Shown here: piece by piece, positions 46,003 to 57,265 of the stretch
Numbering within the stretch: position 1 is the stretch's first letter
Layout of the letters: every line of letters begins with the position of its first letter
Source of the DNA: Paramyrothecium sp. XJ0827
Taxonomy: Eukaryota; Ascomycota; Sordariomycetes; Hypocreales; Stachybotryaceae
Assembly (NCBI GenBank): GCA_020881915.1
Contig: JAJFPB010000006.1
Coordinates: forward strand, 2,170,001 to 2,234,000
Reading direction: 5' to 3'
DNA length: 64,000 nt
Position numbers and translations under genes: made by a program
The notes under the pieces: generated by a model
What the model saw: only the letters and a program-made list of their open reading frames with translations
Told to the model about the DNA's origin: nothing
Databases searched by the model: none

Positions 46003-48792
46003 CTAAGTTATAGCCTCAAACTTGCTGAGTGGATGATAGTCCCGCAAAGGTCTCGGCACAGCAAGACGGTGCAGTGGGGTCCTTGCGCAACCTTGAGCAC
46101 ACTCGGGGGTATTAGTGTGCCGGAGTAGTTTCGAATCTGTGGACCACCGCCTCGGAGGGTTATTGTCTCGGCAATTAGCTATCTCAGCAAGAAAGCTACA
46201 ATGCAGCCAACCATTAGACTCTTGCAAGGAAGAACAAGCTGAAGATAGGCCCTTGAGACAGCTTCGAATATCAAAAACACTGTACTGCTCGCAATCACTG
46301 AGTATCATAGGCTCAACTTCGTCCGATGTAGCCAAGTGAACATGTCTCCGATTGCCACCGACACAGTTAAATTTCCATCTGGAGTCCAAGGGACAAGGTG
46401 GTATCGCTAAGCCATCGTCTTTTTTCTGATGTTCGTAGCGGATAGTAAAGTCGATCACGTCGCCGTAGTGGAGGAGGCTGACTGTACGATCTTATCGTGG
46501 AATTTGGTGCTCGGGATGCATGATACTGCATTAGTACAACAGGGCTACAGTCATCTTGTGTACTGTCTATGAGAGTCTCAAATATTGATGAGTATTCTGT
46601 TGAGGACTCTCCAGGATCTTCACAATCCCGAACGTCTAGCTCTCTTGGGGATATTTCTTTTGTCCCAACTAGTGACCAGAGACCTTCGGACTTTTCTTGC
46701 TTGGTCGGTCGCCATAAAACTTGGGATGGTAAGCGTCTCTCTGTCGGAAAAGAACCTGTAGGTGCTCGTACAATGTAAACTTGTATGCACTGATTATGTG
46801 TGAGCTTCAGACTCCAGTCTGCCGGCTTCGGGCCAAAAACAAGGTCTGGTTTATAGGCTTTATAAATCCAGTGATCTGGTGGTCGGGTGCCGAACGCCTC
46901 CCAAAGTTGCTTTTCCTTTACTCCATAAGAAAATAGATCTACCTGGGCGCTATTCAGCATCTCAATCCAGGCTCGAAGGGCAACCGCAATAGTTTTGGTA
47001 GATGATATCCTGTACCACGAGTCGGGACTATACACAAATCCCAAGCAGTCCATAAGAGGCGTAGACCCGCTAAAATGCTCATGGTGAAATATTTTGTTCC
47101 GTAAATCTATCTCCTGTCCCTTTGAGACAATGTCAAAATGATTCATATGCTCGCGGTTTCGTCTCATATTGCAGGGGTCTGCGCCATTCCTGAGTAAACG
47201 GGCGCCCAGGTTCAACAGTTCTTTTCGATGCCGGTCTGAGAGAGACAGATATGTCACGGCTTGGTCTTCCAACGAGATATCCACAGCGGCTGATTTATTT
47301 TCTCCGAGATTCCTGGCCACCCAATGAAGGGCTGAATTTCCATTTGGAGTCCTGAACAAGGCGAGCTGTGGATCGGACGACTCAAGTCCAACGCACATCA
47401 GGAATCCAGGTACGCTCAAGAAGCGCAGTTGGAAGGCTAATTCGAACCGTGATTGAAGAGAAAAGGTATTAAACCCGGGAAACACATTGTGCAGGATGAC
47501 TTCTAGGACTTCTTTGTCTTGGCACCAAAGCAGCCACCTCACATCTCGAAACTTTTGAGATCCGAAAATTATGTCCTCTTCAAAATCAACCTCGAATTCG
47601 TGTTGATTCGTGAAGAGATTGTAGATCTCTCTTGAAATTTCTTTCTTGTTGCTTCCCATTGTAAATGAAGTAAGAGCATCATGGAGTTTTGTGTCTATGT
47701 CCGGCTGAGTTGTTTGGCTAAGAAGGTACTGGCAGATTTCCAATTGGCCGTGGTACGCAGCCTCCTAAGAAGGATTAAAGATTTTATTTTGGACCTCTGA
47801 AAGTTCTCACTTACTTCTAATAAAGTCCAGTCCGTTCCATTTTTACGAACAACATCAAGCGGTGATGCCTCGCGGTCCACAAACATTCTTCTGATTTCGT
47901 CCAGTTGGCCTCGTCTGCAATGTTGAAAGACTCTGGAGTTCTGTGGAACAACTTTGTATGAGTGAAGATGCATAAACCACGAATTTTGAGACCGGATTAT
48001 GGCGAGGTTCCAAATTAGACCACAGATAGAAACTGGCAAACGAAGCCGCGCTCGGAACTTTGTCTCCCACTTCCTTGGTTTTCCATTACCAAGGTAATGA
48101 TGATCATTTCTTTCGTTTTCTCGCTCCCATAGATTTTTGTTCTTCATTTCAGGGACTTTTCTTGTCAGGGAAGTGATCCTTCTTGCATCCACTGTTGCCT
48201 GTCCGGTGAAGATTTGGTTAGTTTCTGGCTGCTGCTTGAGCAGAGCGATCTCCCTTATGATGTTCGCATCCATTGCAGCAACCTGACTCTTCAAAGCTTG
48301 AATCTGAGTGCCTTGAGACATATTTTGCTGTAGTTGAGCCTCATATACTCGCCTTTGTTGGTCCATTATGTATATCATATATGCGAGCTCCAACGAATTT
48401 GTGGCAGCGGCAAGTTTATTATGGAGGCCTGTTATCTCGGGGTCTTTGAGTAAGGCGTTCCATTTCCTCCCAAATCTCGTACATTTGGACAACTTGGTTT
48501 CTATCTTATCCACAAGCTGCTGTATTTCGGTGCTGCTCTGCTGGCACTGCACAATGCAACGGAGGAGTAGCGCCCCATGATGCCCACTTTGTTGTCGCTG
48601 TTGTTCAAGCTCCTGAAGAGCTATCGCAATCGTCTCCAATTCGAAAGTAATTCTCGAAATGGTCTTCGGCATGTCCTTGGCCGAATGATAGATCTGTCTC
48701 AGCTTTCTCACGCTCTCGCCCAGTTGAATACTGAGAGACAGCAAGCCTGCCCCACCAGCAACAATGCCGAAAATTGCTTCGGCGCCAGACAT
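46003..48792 (-). CDS. HeLo-like N-terminal domain / ankyrin-type protein
   Basis: The first exon, 48792-47815, encodes the N-terminal domain of fungal STAND/NLR-type and HeLo-like proteins (GIVAGGAGLLSLSIQLGES, then helical segments with ISRITFELETIA). A Gln-rich coiled-coil stretch follows. Exon 2 starts at 47764 and contains ankyrin-like units (AAYHGQLEICQYLLSQ, GNSALHWVARNLG, LNLGARLLRNGADP). The C-terminus is uncertain. Without further splicing the frame stops at 46367 (791 aa). With an intron at 46563-46491 (weak donor GTACAC) the protein continues as RTVSLLHYGDVIDFTIRYE to 46003 (888 aa, in phase). I prefer the longer form because the downstream frame is open and protein-like. HeLo-like domains act in programmed cell death and self/non-self recognition; that role here is inferred. 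No nucleotide-binding domain was found. Confidence 0.7.
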
Positions 48793-51270
48793 TGCTATAG
48801 TGATGGAGAAGCGATTAGCAAGTATTCAATCTGATTAATTGATTTTCAATCTTTTTCGGAAGTTAGCCGCCATCGGGTACATTGCTGAAGACAGCCTTGC
48901 TGCCTAACCGTGAGATGGCACCGAAACATCGTGCAGCTCACGTGCGAGGTCGATGAGTGGCCACGGTTGCTGTAAGAAGCAAAATTATCTCCTTAGAACG
49001 AGAAATCGAAAAGCTCTGCATTGTAATCTCAATAGTTTCCACCATATGCTCTACACCAGTTCAAACCAAATGACTTCGAACACTAGTCTTATCTCCTGTT
49101 ATTGATATTTAAAAGCTCGCCATGTTCCATGGAGAGCAGCCTCACTTTTATTAGCAGCGGTTCGTCGAACTGCCGGATCTGAACGCGATGTAAATAAGTG
49201 AGCTTATAACGAACCAAACTTTTGAAGTCTTCGGTTATGGAATTTCCGGCTGAATGAGAGAGGAACAGTTGGCCAATGGTTGGTGCACGGTGACAAAGTC
49301 ATTACTTGATATCTTGAACTAACAAAATTCACGCTGTAGCAGTACGTAATTGGTCATAGCCTACCAAACATAGCATTGACAACAGAAATGAGGTGCCGAA
49401 CTGCCGTCTCGAGGAAGAACATCCGCTTCCCTTGTCCAATCATGCTCAGGAGTCTAATGGCCAGCCACATGCGCTTCAACTTCGCAAGAATATCAAGCTC
49501 CAGAGATGATTCGGATACTCCCCTTTTCCAACACTGCGCCATGGACAAACACTGCCAAGCTGCATGGTCTGTGGCAACAGCGATATTAGACCGGAAGCCT
49601 GCCAGCACCTCGCCCAGCCAAATTATGCGTCCATTGTAAGCTCCGTCGAGGGCAAAATACATCAGTGATTTTAGTCACGAACGGACTAGTTGTCTTGAGA
49701 ATGCAAATGATACTCCATATTCTCGATTCGAGCGGTCTTGGCACCGCTCACAAACATCGAAGTGCACAAGGCCTGCGGGAACTGTGTTTCGGTCCAAAAG
49801 CAATGCCGGCAGAGTGAGAACTTCTTTCTGATGATGCCTCCAGCTCAAGGATGATGACTTTACTACCAAGCCCGTTTGGTTTGAATGCTCTACATGAGCC
49901 CTGACAGGGAACTTCCCACCTATTCGATTTACTAGAGCTCCGAGATTCGCGGGTCTTACTTACTGTGACGACGGTTGAAGGGCGCTGCATCTCGAGACTT
50001 GTACTAGTATTGACAAAAAGCAAGACCTTTAATACGGAAACTCCAGTCAGATTTCTAGTTCGTGACCAGAGAAAAGAAAATGAAACGTGGCCAAAGCTGC
50101 TTAGTCGTTGTTGGCTCGAGGGGGTTTTGAAGCGGAAGTGCCGTCATTTTGGAGTTGCGGGAGTCTCCACAATCCATGTTTCTGTTGGCTTAGCATATCC
50201 TGCAGAAGGAATACTGAAAATGGACTACCAATAAATACTCATTAGACTTTGACCTTACGAATCATGAACTATGTTGGTAATACATGGTCTGGGGCTTAAA
50301 TTCTAGATCATGAACACAACACAGGGAGAGGACTCAGCTGATAAAAGGAATTGAGGAAGAGGTACCCCCTCCTAAGTCAACACCTTGGGAAAGGGGTCGA
50401 AAGTAGAGAATATAGCCAAACTGAAGCTACTTAGTGCTTTCGACCAACCGCTCGCCCTTTGGAAGAGCCTGGATGAGTCGTCCTACTTCATTCACAGCCA
50501 GATGATCCTATCATACCCACCTCTGAAGACCCTCACCGATGAGGAGGCAGGTATGCTCAAACAGCCTCATATGAAGGAACAGGACACAAGAGCCATCGGT
50601 GGAAGGAAGGTGATGGAAACGGTGACCTTCTTTGTGGAGCCCTGGCAGAATTTGGTGAAATATGGCATGCAACGTGATTATGCATAGTTCACAACTGTCG
50701 ATAAGACCGCATTAACATGACTCGAAATATTAGCTTCGAAATATTCACGCAGTTTGAAGTATAAATTGTCTCGAGAACATAATGGTATGAGACAAAGCCT
50801 GTGCTATGTTTGGGGTGTGAGTCAAAGCCTGTGCTGTGTTTGGAGGCGACAGAATGCTTCGGACAAATAACCTTCGAGTGGCATACCCTGTGGCCAGGGT
50901 TGCCTATTGTACACCAAGACATGAAACTCCGTGATAGCCATGTAATTTAAGAAGGAGGTAGTGCTGATCTTGTAGTCTGCTCACCACATCATCTATGTTA
51001 GATATTCTTTTTGAGCAAGGCTCTACTGAGACGTCCCCGCTATAATTAAGGTAGAAACCTTTCTGTGATAATAGGCCATGTACAACCAGTGTATTCCAAA
51101 ATGGATAGACCCAAAGTCACACTTTGCTGGTTGTCATGCTCGGGGTAAAAATCAAGGTTTATGACCAGGATTTGTTTCTCCGATGGCGCACGTACACGCA
51201 ATATAAAACTGCCGTCACGTCCCATGACGTTGACTCACAGATTCTTCCAAGTCCTCCATCATGCAACCAA
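48793..51270. other. gene-poor region
   Basis: About 2.5 kb without a supported gene. Open frames at 49354-49662 and 49748-50023 (-) and 50385-50687 (+) lack recognisable domains, and the last lacks an ATG start. A 30-bp tandem repeat lies at 50785-50844. The region may contain a decayed gene. Confidence 0.45.
50785..50844. repeat. 30-bp tandem repeat, two copies
   Basis: Units 50785-50814 and 50815-50844 share CAAAGCCTGTGCT and TGTTTGG with a few substitutions. Confidence 0.75.
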
Positions 51271-52923
51271 ATGGCAACAATGTATTGGGACGATTTTCCC
51301 GTGGAAATCCAGCTTCAGACATGGGAATGGCTCTCAGAATTGTCAACGCTTCACCTTGGGCAATATGCCTGCGTGAATTCTGACTGGCGAGACTTTTTCG
51401 AAGCCAAGACCTTCCGGCATTTAATTCTGGATTCCTCTGATATGTTTGAGTTCTCACGAGTCGCCAACTCCCGAAGACAACAGTATATCCGCCACATTCT
51501 CTTCCTAGTCCAGGTTTCCGCTCATGAGCGTCGACACCGCTTCGGCTTTCATGGTGACAACAACCCACCAACGCCAGTCATAGAAGGCAACGTCATATTC
51601 ACCCTAACTTTACGTGAGCTGATGCAGATACTCGCTACTTGGGACACACAAGGAGCAGGCGGTCACGCTGGTCTGGTTCTTGAATTTGGCGGAATTACAC
51701 CCTCTCCGTGTGGACGACCCTTGCCGGAAGACACAACAGAAATGAGCCAGCATTCGCAAGATCCAAGAAAGAGGCGCCTAGTATCTGCTCCGCATTATGA
51801 TTCACGCATGAATTATATGCCAATGATGAGCGAGCCTGTCGGTCGAGGCAAATATTCGTGGCGCCGAGCATGCCGTGATCGGCTGGGCTACTGGCCCATC
51901 GAACTAGTGTTTCCAGAGTGCTTAGATTTGAGGTTCCCGAAATTACCCCAGGTGAACGTCGTTACGGCCGTCCTCATTCGACTGGAGTTTTATCGTAATT
52001 TTAGCCCTCGAACCATTGGCCAAATCATTTGCAGGTTCTCAAATCTCGAGCAAGTGCGCTACGAGAGATGGCGTTTTGCCAACTCGGAGAGCGATAAGAG
52101 ATGGGATAATGGTGAGTCAAGCCACGACGACATGTGGAATTCCCTACGCTGATATGCGACTAAATATAGAGACGTCAACGCTCGTGGCGCGTGCGATGTC
52201 TGGCAATGTGGTAGCGGCAGGTTTGCCACCTTCTGTCAAGACCTTGAGTCTTTTCGAAGAGTTCAACACGGCGTATCACGAGAGAGATAGTATAAGTACG
52301 AGACATGGGATCAGCCGAAACGTCAGTCGCCCGATCGCCAAGACCATGCGTAACGCCAGCGTTCAATGCGAGCATCTGTCGTTCGCACACATGGTCAGTG
52401 GGGAGGCATTTCTCGAGATCTTCTGGCCCATCACATATCCAGTGACTATGCGCCAGAATGTCTGCTTGACTTGGTGCAATCTGAAGACGATAGCCCTTAC
52501 GTGCAGCGACCTACTCTTCGGCTCCGATACCGAAGTGGAACAGTTGGTGATGGCTGCCGCTGCCGCCGCCAAAAACATGCCCAAGCTAGAGACAATGGAG
52601 CTGTGGACTCGAATTTCGGAGAATGCTGCCTTTTTCGTTATGATACGAACGACTATGGAACGAAGGTTGCATGGGGAGGAATCTCCCGGTGGCGATCGAA
52701 GGATGCGGTGCTCAAGGGCTGGGAAGAGGTTGCGGATCAGCACAGTGGTGGCAGGCACGAACTACAAGTCAGCGCGGATGAGCCTTTGTGCGAGACAAAC
52801 GGATGCATTATCCGACATCTCAAGCTTCAATGGCTTATTCTGCCGGAGGACTCGCTCTACCAAGCGTATGGATCGTGCGAAGGGACGAAGGAAGAGCAAA
52901 CGCCACCTGAATCAGGCGACTGA
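51271..52923 (+). pseudogene. F-box-like protein (DUF6546-like C-terminus), frameshifted
   Basis: Starts MATMYWDDFPVEIQLQTWEWL, an F-box-like opening (the frame is open upstream but homology starts here). Exon 1 is 51271-52111; exon 2 begins at 52170 after a GTGAGT...TATAG intron, in phase. The body contains FPECLDLRFPKLPQV and SVKTLSLFEEFNTAYH. Near 52628-52634 the coding frame moves by one base. Upstream reads METMELWTRISENAA; downstream, in another frame, come LFRYDTNDYG, RWRSKDAVLKGWEEVADQHS and IIRHLKL, the typical end of this fungal family, stopping at 52923. The shift falls on a run of five T, so it may be a true lesion or a one-base sequencing deletion. If real, the protein would run on in the first frame to 52996. 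The family is of unknown function, possibly a substrate adaptor for ubiquitin ligase. Confidence 0.65.
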
Positions 52924-53182
52924 GCTTTTGATTACACCCCTGCCGATTTCATTGTACGCATGTAGGTGCAAAAAGGTCGAGCGACTTCACATTTAATGAC
53001 TACCGATTATGAAGTATTTAGGCATAATACCACATTGAAAAAGTCTTCCTATACGGAGTTAAGTGAATAGATGCAGTCTATGTTTAATTGCATCATTCTA
53101 ATAAACCCTTGAACCCACCAATGCATAAATCCCAAAGCTGACATCAGTATGGTTGCCAGCGAATCCTGACACAAACAGTGTC

Positions 53183-54430
53183 ATGTCTTGTGCCACCGAT
53201 GACATGTCGGCTACCCTCACAGCATTGCCAAGAGAATTGATTGACGGTATCATTGTCAATTTGCGGATCGTCGACGTTGTGAATCTTTCGAAATGTAGCA
53301 GGATCTTCCAACCAAGCGCTGAACGCCTCCTCTACGGCAATCGTGCAAGGCTGGCAAGGACGATGAAATGGGCTTGCAAAAGAGGTGATAGCGAGGTCAT
53401 CCGGGCTTGTGTTGCACGCGGCGCCAGCCCGAGCTATGTACGTGCTGCTGAATCAGAAAATCCCGTGGGTTATGCCAAGCGCCGCAAGGGCGTTTCATTT
53501 GAAGAAAGGCGAATATTCACGCTGGTGCTGGTTGCACAACGGCACCATGATGACGCTTTGGAAACGCTTGTCACGCTTGGGGCTCGACTCGACGGAATGA
53601 CCCTGCGTGATCAGAGATTTCTAACTCGAAAATTGAAAGAGGAGGAGAACTGGCGTAAATTGCGCCGTCTTTTGAGTGCGGGCATGGGTCGTGAAATAAT
53701 CAAACGTCCTTACCTTTGCCTTCAGTCCTACGTAGAAGCCAGTGCACCGGTCGACATTTTGCAGCATCTACTGGACCTTGGAGCTGGAGTGGATCTTGTG
53801 CAAGGCTTCTCGAGTGAACCATCCAAGACGCCATTGTCTAAAGCCATCGAGCTTGGCCAAACGGAAGTGGTCCAGTTCTTGCTTGAAAGCGGCGCCAACA
53901 TTCACCAGCCGGAGGGAGTATTCAGTGAGCCCCAGCGCCGTGTCAATAGCTACCGAAACTACGAACACATCCCGATCTTAGCGGCCGCGCGCGCCATGGC
54001 AATGACTGGGTCGACTCAGATGATGGAGATGTGCTTGCAGTTTGGCGCTGATATCAACTACGCCTTCTACAATCGACAGAAGCCGACCGGCGGTCCTGCT
54101 TCGGAAGGCGATGGACCAGGCTTGCCTTTCAATCAGACGCCGTTGCTGGAATACGTCAAGTCAGTTCAAAAATTGCCGTTAGAAGAAAGGGTTGCGAGAA
54201 GAAGCGGACTGGAGTTCTTCTTTGACAGAGGCGTGAAATTCCAAATACCGGAGAATGACACTTCACGATGGGAACCGGTTCCCCCTCGTAACAGACGATT
54301 ACCTTTGAGGTTCATTCTTTTTATGGAAGATTTCTTGAGTGGCTATGGCCTGAAATCCGTCCGTGGGTCCATTTACTTCGAGGGTTTTGTTCATGTGCTC
54401 GAGCGTAGGCTCAGCCTGGTAAAGGGTTGA
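53183..54430 (+). CDS. F-box / ankyrin-repeat protein
   Basis: Intronless, 415 aa, starting at the first ATG of the frame. An F-box-like N-terminus (LTALPRELIDGIIVNL, then VVNLSKCSRIFQPSAERLLYG) is followed by ankyrin-type units: MKWACKRGDSEVIRACVARGA, split here as MKWACKRGDSEVIRA and CVARGAS; LVTLGARLDG; LQHLLDLGAGVD; PLSKAIELGQTEVVQFLLES; and MCLQFGADIN. Such proteins are expanded in filamentous ascomycetes and may recruit targets to SCF ubiquitin ligases; no target can be named. It lies 260 bp downstream of the other F-box-like gene, on the same strand, but the two are not similar enough to call a tandem duplicate. Confidence 0.8.
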   Translation: MSCATDDMSATLTALPRELIDGIIVNLRIVDVVNLSKCSRIFQPSAERLLYGNRARLARTMKWACKRGDSEVIRACVARGASPSYVRAAESENPVGYAKRRKGVSFEERRIFTLVLVAQRHHDDALETLVTLGARLDGMTLRDQRFLTRKLKEEENWRKLRRLLSAGMGREIIKRPYLCLQSYVEASAPVDILQHLLDLGAGVDLVQGFSSEPSKTPLSKAIELGQTEVVQFLLESGANIHQPEGVFSEPQRRVNSYRNYEHIPILAAARAMAMTGSTQMMEMCLQFGADINYAFYNRQKPTGGPASEGDGPGLPFNQTPLLEYVKSVQKLPLEERVARRSGLEFFFDRGVKFQIPENDTSRWEPVPPRNRRLPLRFILFMEDFLSGYGLKSVRGSIYFEGFVHVLERRLSLVKG

Positions 54431-54942
54431 GGATCCATCAAAAAGAGTTGTTGAATTGGGACGCATTGCCCTTTCCAGCTACTGCTTGTATAAACGTTGT
54501 GATTGTTGCAAACTCTGTCAGGCTTGTGTGCTGCTTGCTGAGGAACATGGCGCCAATCGTGTCAGTGACTGAGCTGCCACAGCGGATTTGTTGGCTCACA
54601 AAGCCGGAGAGAGTTGAGCAACATGAAAACCAAGACACAAAAGTGACCCAAAAATAGCCTCGGCGTTCATTCCGGTAGAGTAGCGACAGCTGTCTGGCTG
54701 TAGTGGGACTGGATTCCCCACGGGGTCGAGCGCTCGGAGGCAAAGCCGGCTCCAGCCCGGTATCCGATCGGGAGGCGGATCGGCTAATGCACTTTAGATT
54801 GTACTTGACCATTGCCTCGCTCTTCGTCGCATGCAATGATTTTTGCTGGCGAGTGCATTGTTGTTTATTTTTCCAGTGTTCTTACCATAATCAATTGCAG
54901 CGGATCTTGCCAGCGCAGCTTCACAGCGCAACATACGACAAA
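54431..54942. other. intergenic, promoter of the sugar acid kinase
   Basis: About 0.5 kb without a gene; marks the change from the AT-richer accessory region to the GC-rich conserved block. Confidence 0.5.
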
Positions 54943-56388
54943 ATGACTTCAGAAAGACCCATCTACCTCCAGCCAACCCTCCAGTCCCTCCCTCCTCCAC
55001 CGTCGCAAAGCCTCCGCCAGCAGGTCCGCGACCACCTCCGCAACTCGGGCAACGAGCAGGTCCCCATCCTCGTGGCCCTCGACGACGACCCGACGGGCAC
55101 GCAGACGTGCCACGACGTGCCCGTGCTGACCGTCTGGGACGTGCCGACCCTGACGGCCGAGTTCGAGAGGACCCCGCCCGGCGGGGGCTTCTTCATCCTC
55201 ACCAACTCGCGCGCGCTGCACCCGGAGCCCGCGCGCGCCCTCATCACCGAGATCTGCCAGAACCTCAAGGAGGCGTCGGCCGCGGCGCGCACCGCCTTCG
55301 AGGTCGTCCTGCGCAGCGACTCGACGCTGCGCGGGCACTTCCCGCTCGAGGCGGACGCGACCGAGGCGGTGCTGGGCAAGGTCGACGCCTGGCTGCTCTG
55401 CCCGTTCTTCCTGCAGGGCGGGCGCTACACCATCAACGACGTGCACTACGTCGCCGACGGCGATGTGCTGATGCCGGCTGCGAAGACGCCGTTCGCCGAG
55501 GACGCGACGTTCGGTTACAAGAATTCGAATCTGAGAGACTACGTGGTTGAGAAGAGCAAGGGCGCCATCTCAGCAGAGCAGATCGACTCCCTCAGCCTTG
55601 AAACAATCCGATCCGGCGGAGTAGATGCCGTACTCAAGCAACTGCTCTCCGTGCCCCGCGGAACCGTCGTCATCGTCAACGCCGCCGCAGAGGAGGACGT
55701 CGACGTCGTCATCCTGGCCCTCCTCCAGGCCTCTAAGCACGCGAAGCGCTTCCTCTTCCGCACCGGCGCCGCCTTCGTCTCCGCGCGCCTCGGCATCTCA
55801 CCCATCGCCCCGATCTCCGGCGCGACCCTCAACCTCGACAGCAAGGTCGGCGGCCTCGTCATCGCGGGGTCCTACGTGCCCAAGACGACGGCGCAGCTGG
55901 CCTCGCTGCGGCAGAACAGCGGCGGCCACCTCACCACGGTGGAGCTCAACGTGCGGAACCTGCTCGAGTCGCCCGAGGCGGCGGAGCGGGAGCTCGAGAC
56001 GGCGCTCAGGACGAGCGAGGCGGAGATTGCGCGCGGGCAGGACGTGCTCGTGATGACCAGCAGAGAGCTCATCGTCGGCGACAACGAGGAAAAGAGCCTC
56101 AACATCGGCGCGACCGTGGCCAAGGTGCTCGTTTCGTTCCTGGTCAGGCTGCAGACGAGGCCGCGGTACGTCATCGCCAAGGGAGGCATCACGTCGTCCG
56201 ACATGGCCACCAAGGGACTGCGATTCAAGCGCGCCATGATTGTAGGCCAGGCAGCATCGGGCGTGCCGCTGTGGAGGTGCGACGAGCCGTCATCCAAATG
56301 GGCTGGCATTCCCTACGTGGTGTTCCCGGGCAATGTGGGCTCGAATGATACGCTGTATGAGCTGGTCAAGTCTTGGAGGGCGCAATGA
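54943..56388 (+). CDS. four-carbon acid sugar kinase family (DUF1537)
   Basis: Intronless, 481 aa, start ATG in good context (CGACAAAATGAC). The N-terminal sugar-binding domain begins with LVALDDDPTGTQTCHDVPVL (Asp47-Gln54 block) and continues with FFILTNSRAL, VVLRSDSTLRGHFPLE and the INDVHYV segment. The C-terminal nucleotide-binding domain has AKGGITSSDMATKGL and PYVVFPGNVGSNDTL. This is the typical arrangement of D-erythronate/D-threonate 4-kinases (bacterial DenK/OtnK/DtnK), which phosphorylate a C4 acid with ATP. It is followed 877 bp downstream on the same strand by a DenD-like dehydrogenase, supporting a role in sugar-acid catabolism. Codon use is strongly GC-biased, unlike genes to the left. 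Confidence 0.9.
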   Translation: MTSERPIYLQPTLQSLPPPPSQSLRQQVRDHLRNSGNEQVPILVALDDDPTGTQTCHDVPVLTVWDVPTLTAEFERTPPGGGFFILTNSRALHPEPARALITEICQNLKEASAAARTAFEVVLRSDSTLRGHFPLEADATEAVLGKVDAWLLCPFFLQGGRYTINDVHYVADGDVLMPAAKTPFAEDATFGYKNSNLRDYVVEKSKGAISAEQIDSLSLETIRSGGVDAVLKQLLSVPRGTVVIVNAAAEEDVDVVILALLQASKHAKRFLFRTGAAFVSARLGISPIAPISGATLNLDSKVGGLVIAGSYVPKTTAQLASLRQNSGGHLTTVELNVRNLLESPEAAERELETALRTSEAEIARGQDVLVMTSRELIVGDNEEKSLNIGATVAKVLVSFLVRLQTRPRYVIAKGGITSSDMATKGLRFKRAMIVGQAASGVPLWRCDEPSSKWAGIPYVVFPGNVGSNDTLYELVKSWRAQ

Positions 56389-57265
56389 GACAGGCGCAAT
56401 CTGCAATGTCACAATCCTGAGTTTATAGACAAATACAAGCGTTCAAGTAGATTCTACATTTTGATACGTGCTCCAGCGATGTCGAAGCGGTCATTCTTGC
56501 GTCCCTTTTTCACTCCTTGCAGACCTCACAGTGACTCCGTAGTTTCTCCCGTGCCTTGCACTCAAGCATCACCGTGAATGTTGCTTCAACTCACTCGCTA
56601 CACAACAACACGCATGTGAAGACGCGGGGCACCAGCAGTAGGAGGACCCTGACAGACGATCCCCCACAAAATGACGACTGAACAATCCCAAATCAAGCCT
56701 AGCAACCATCGCTAAGCCAATAAGGGCCAAGCACCAGGAGCGTTGAACATGTCGGCCTTCTCTCCGACAGCTCGCCGCCCCGCACCCCACCGGCTTTGCG
56801 CGCCGAGCCCCTCCGCTCATGTGAAGCATCCAATTCAGGTCCCGCATCCGCCAATGGCGATGTTCAAGCTCGTGTCACGCTGCCGCGTTGCTGGAAATCG
56901 GGATTTTGTGAGTCGAGTCTGGTTGCGGGTAGAGGGACAGCTGTACCCGAGGTGGAAATTGAGAAGCCGGAGCGTGGTGGATCCCGGAACAAGGCCGTTG
57001 AGATCTCCGAGAATGCAATCTAGATAATTGAGTGAAAGCTCTCTACATCGAGCATTGCTATTTCTCTTTACAATCTTGATTCATTCATTAATTTTCCAAC
57101 GACAAAATTGAACAGGAAGCTTTCAACTCGGATCTATAGTGCATTTATTGCCATTTGTAGAGCTTGATTTGTCCTCTCTTAGAACCGGTCACCGAACATC
57201 TCCAACATCTCCAACACCCCCTCACTCTCCCTCCTCCTCCTCCTCTTCACAACCAACCCCCAACA
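56389..57265. other. intergenic, with CT-rich leader
   Basis: No gene seen in about 0.9 kb. A CT-rich tract (about 57219-57250) immediately precedes the next start codon. Confidence 0.5.

Noticed and set aside
49354..50023. Minus-strand frames that might form a spliced gene
   Set aside because: Three different frames overlap, without clear splice joins or family motifs.
50385..50687. Possible 100-aa protein
   Set aside because: It begins with TTG, has no good ATG near its start and no recognised domain; at most a fragment.
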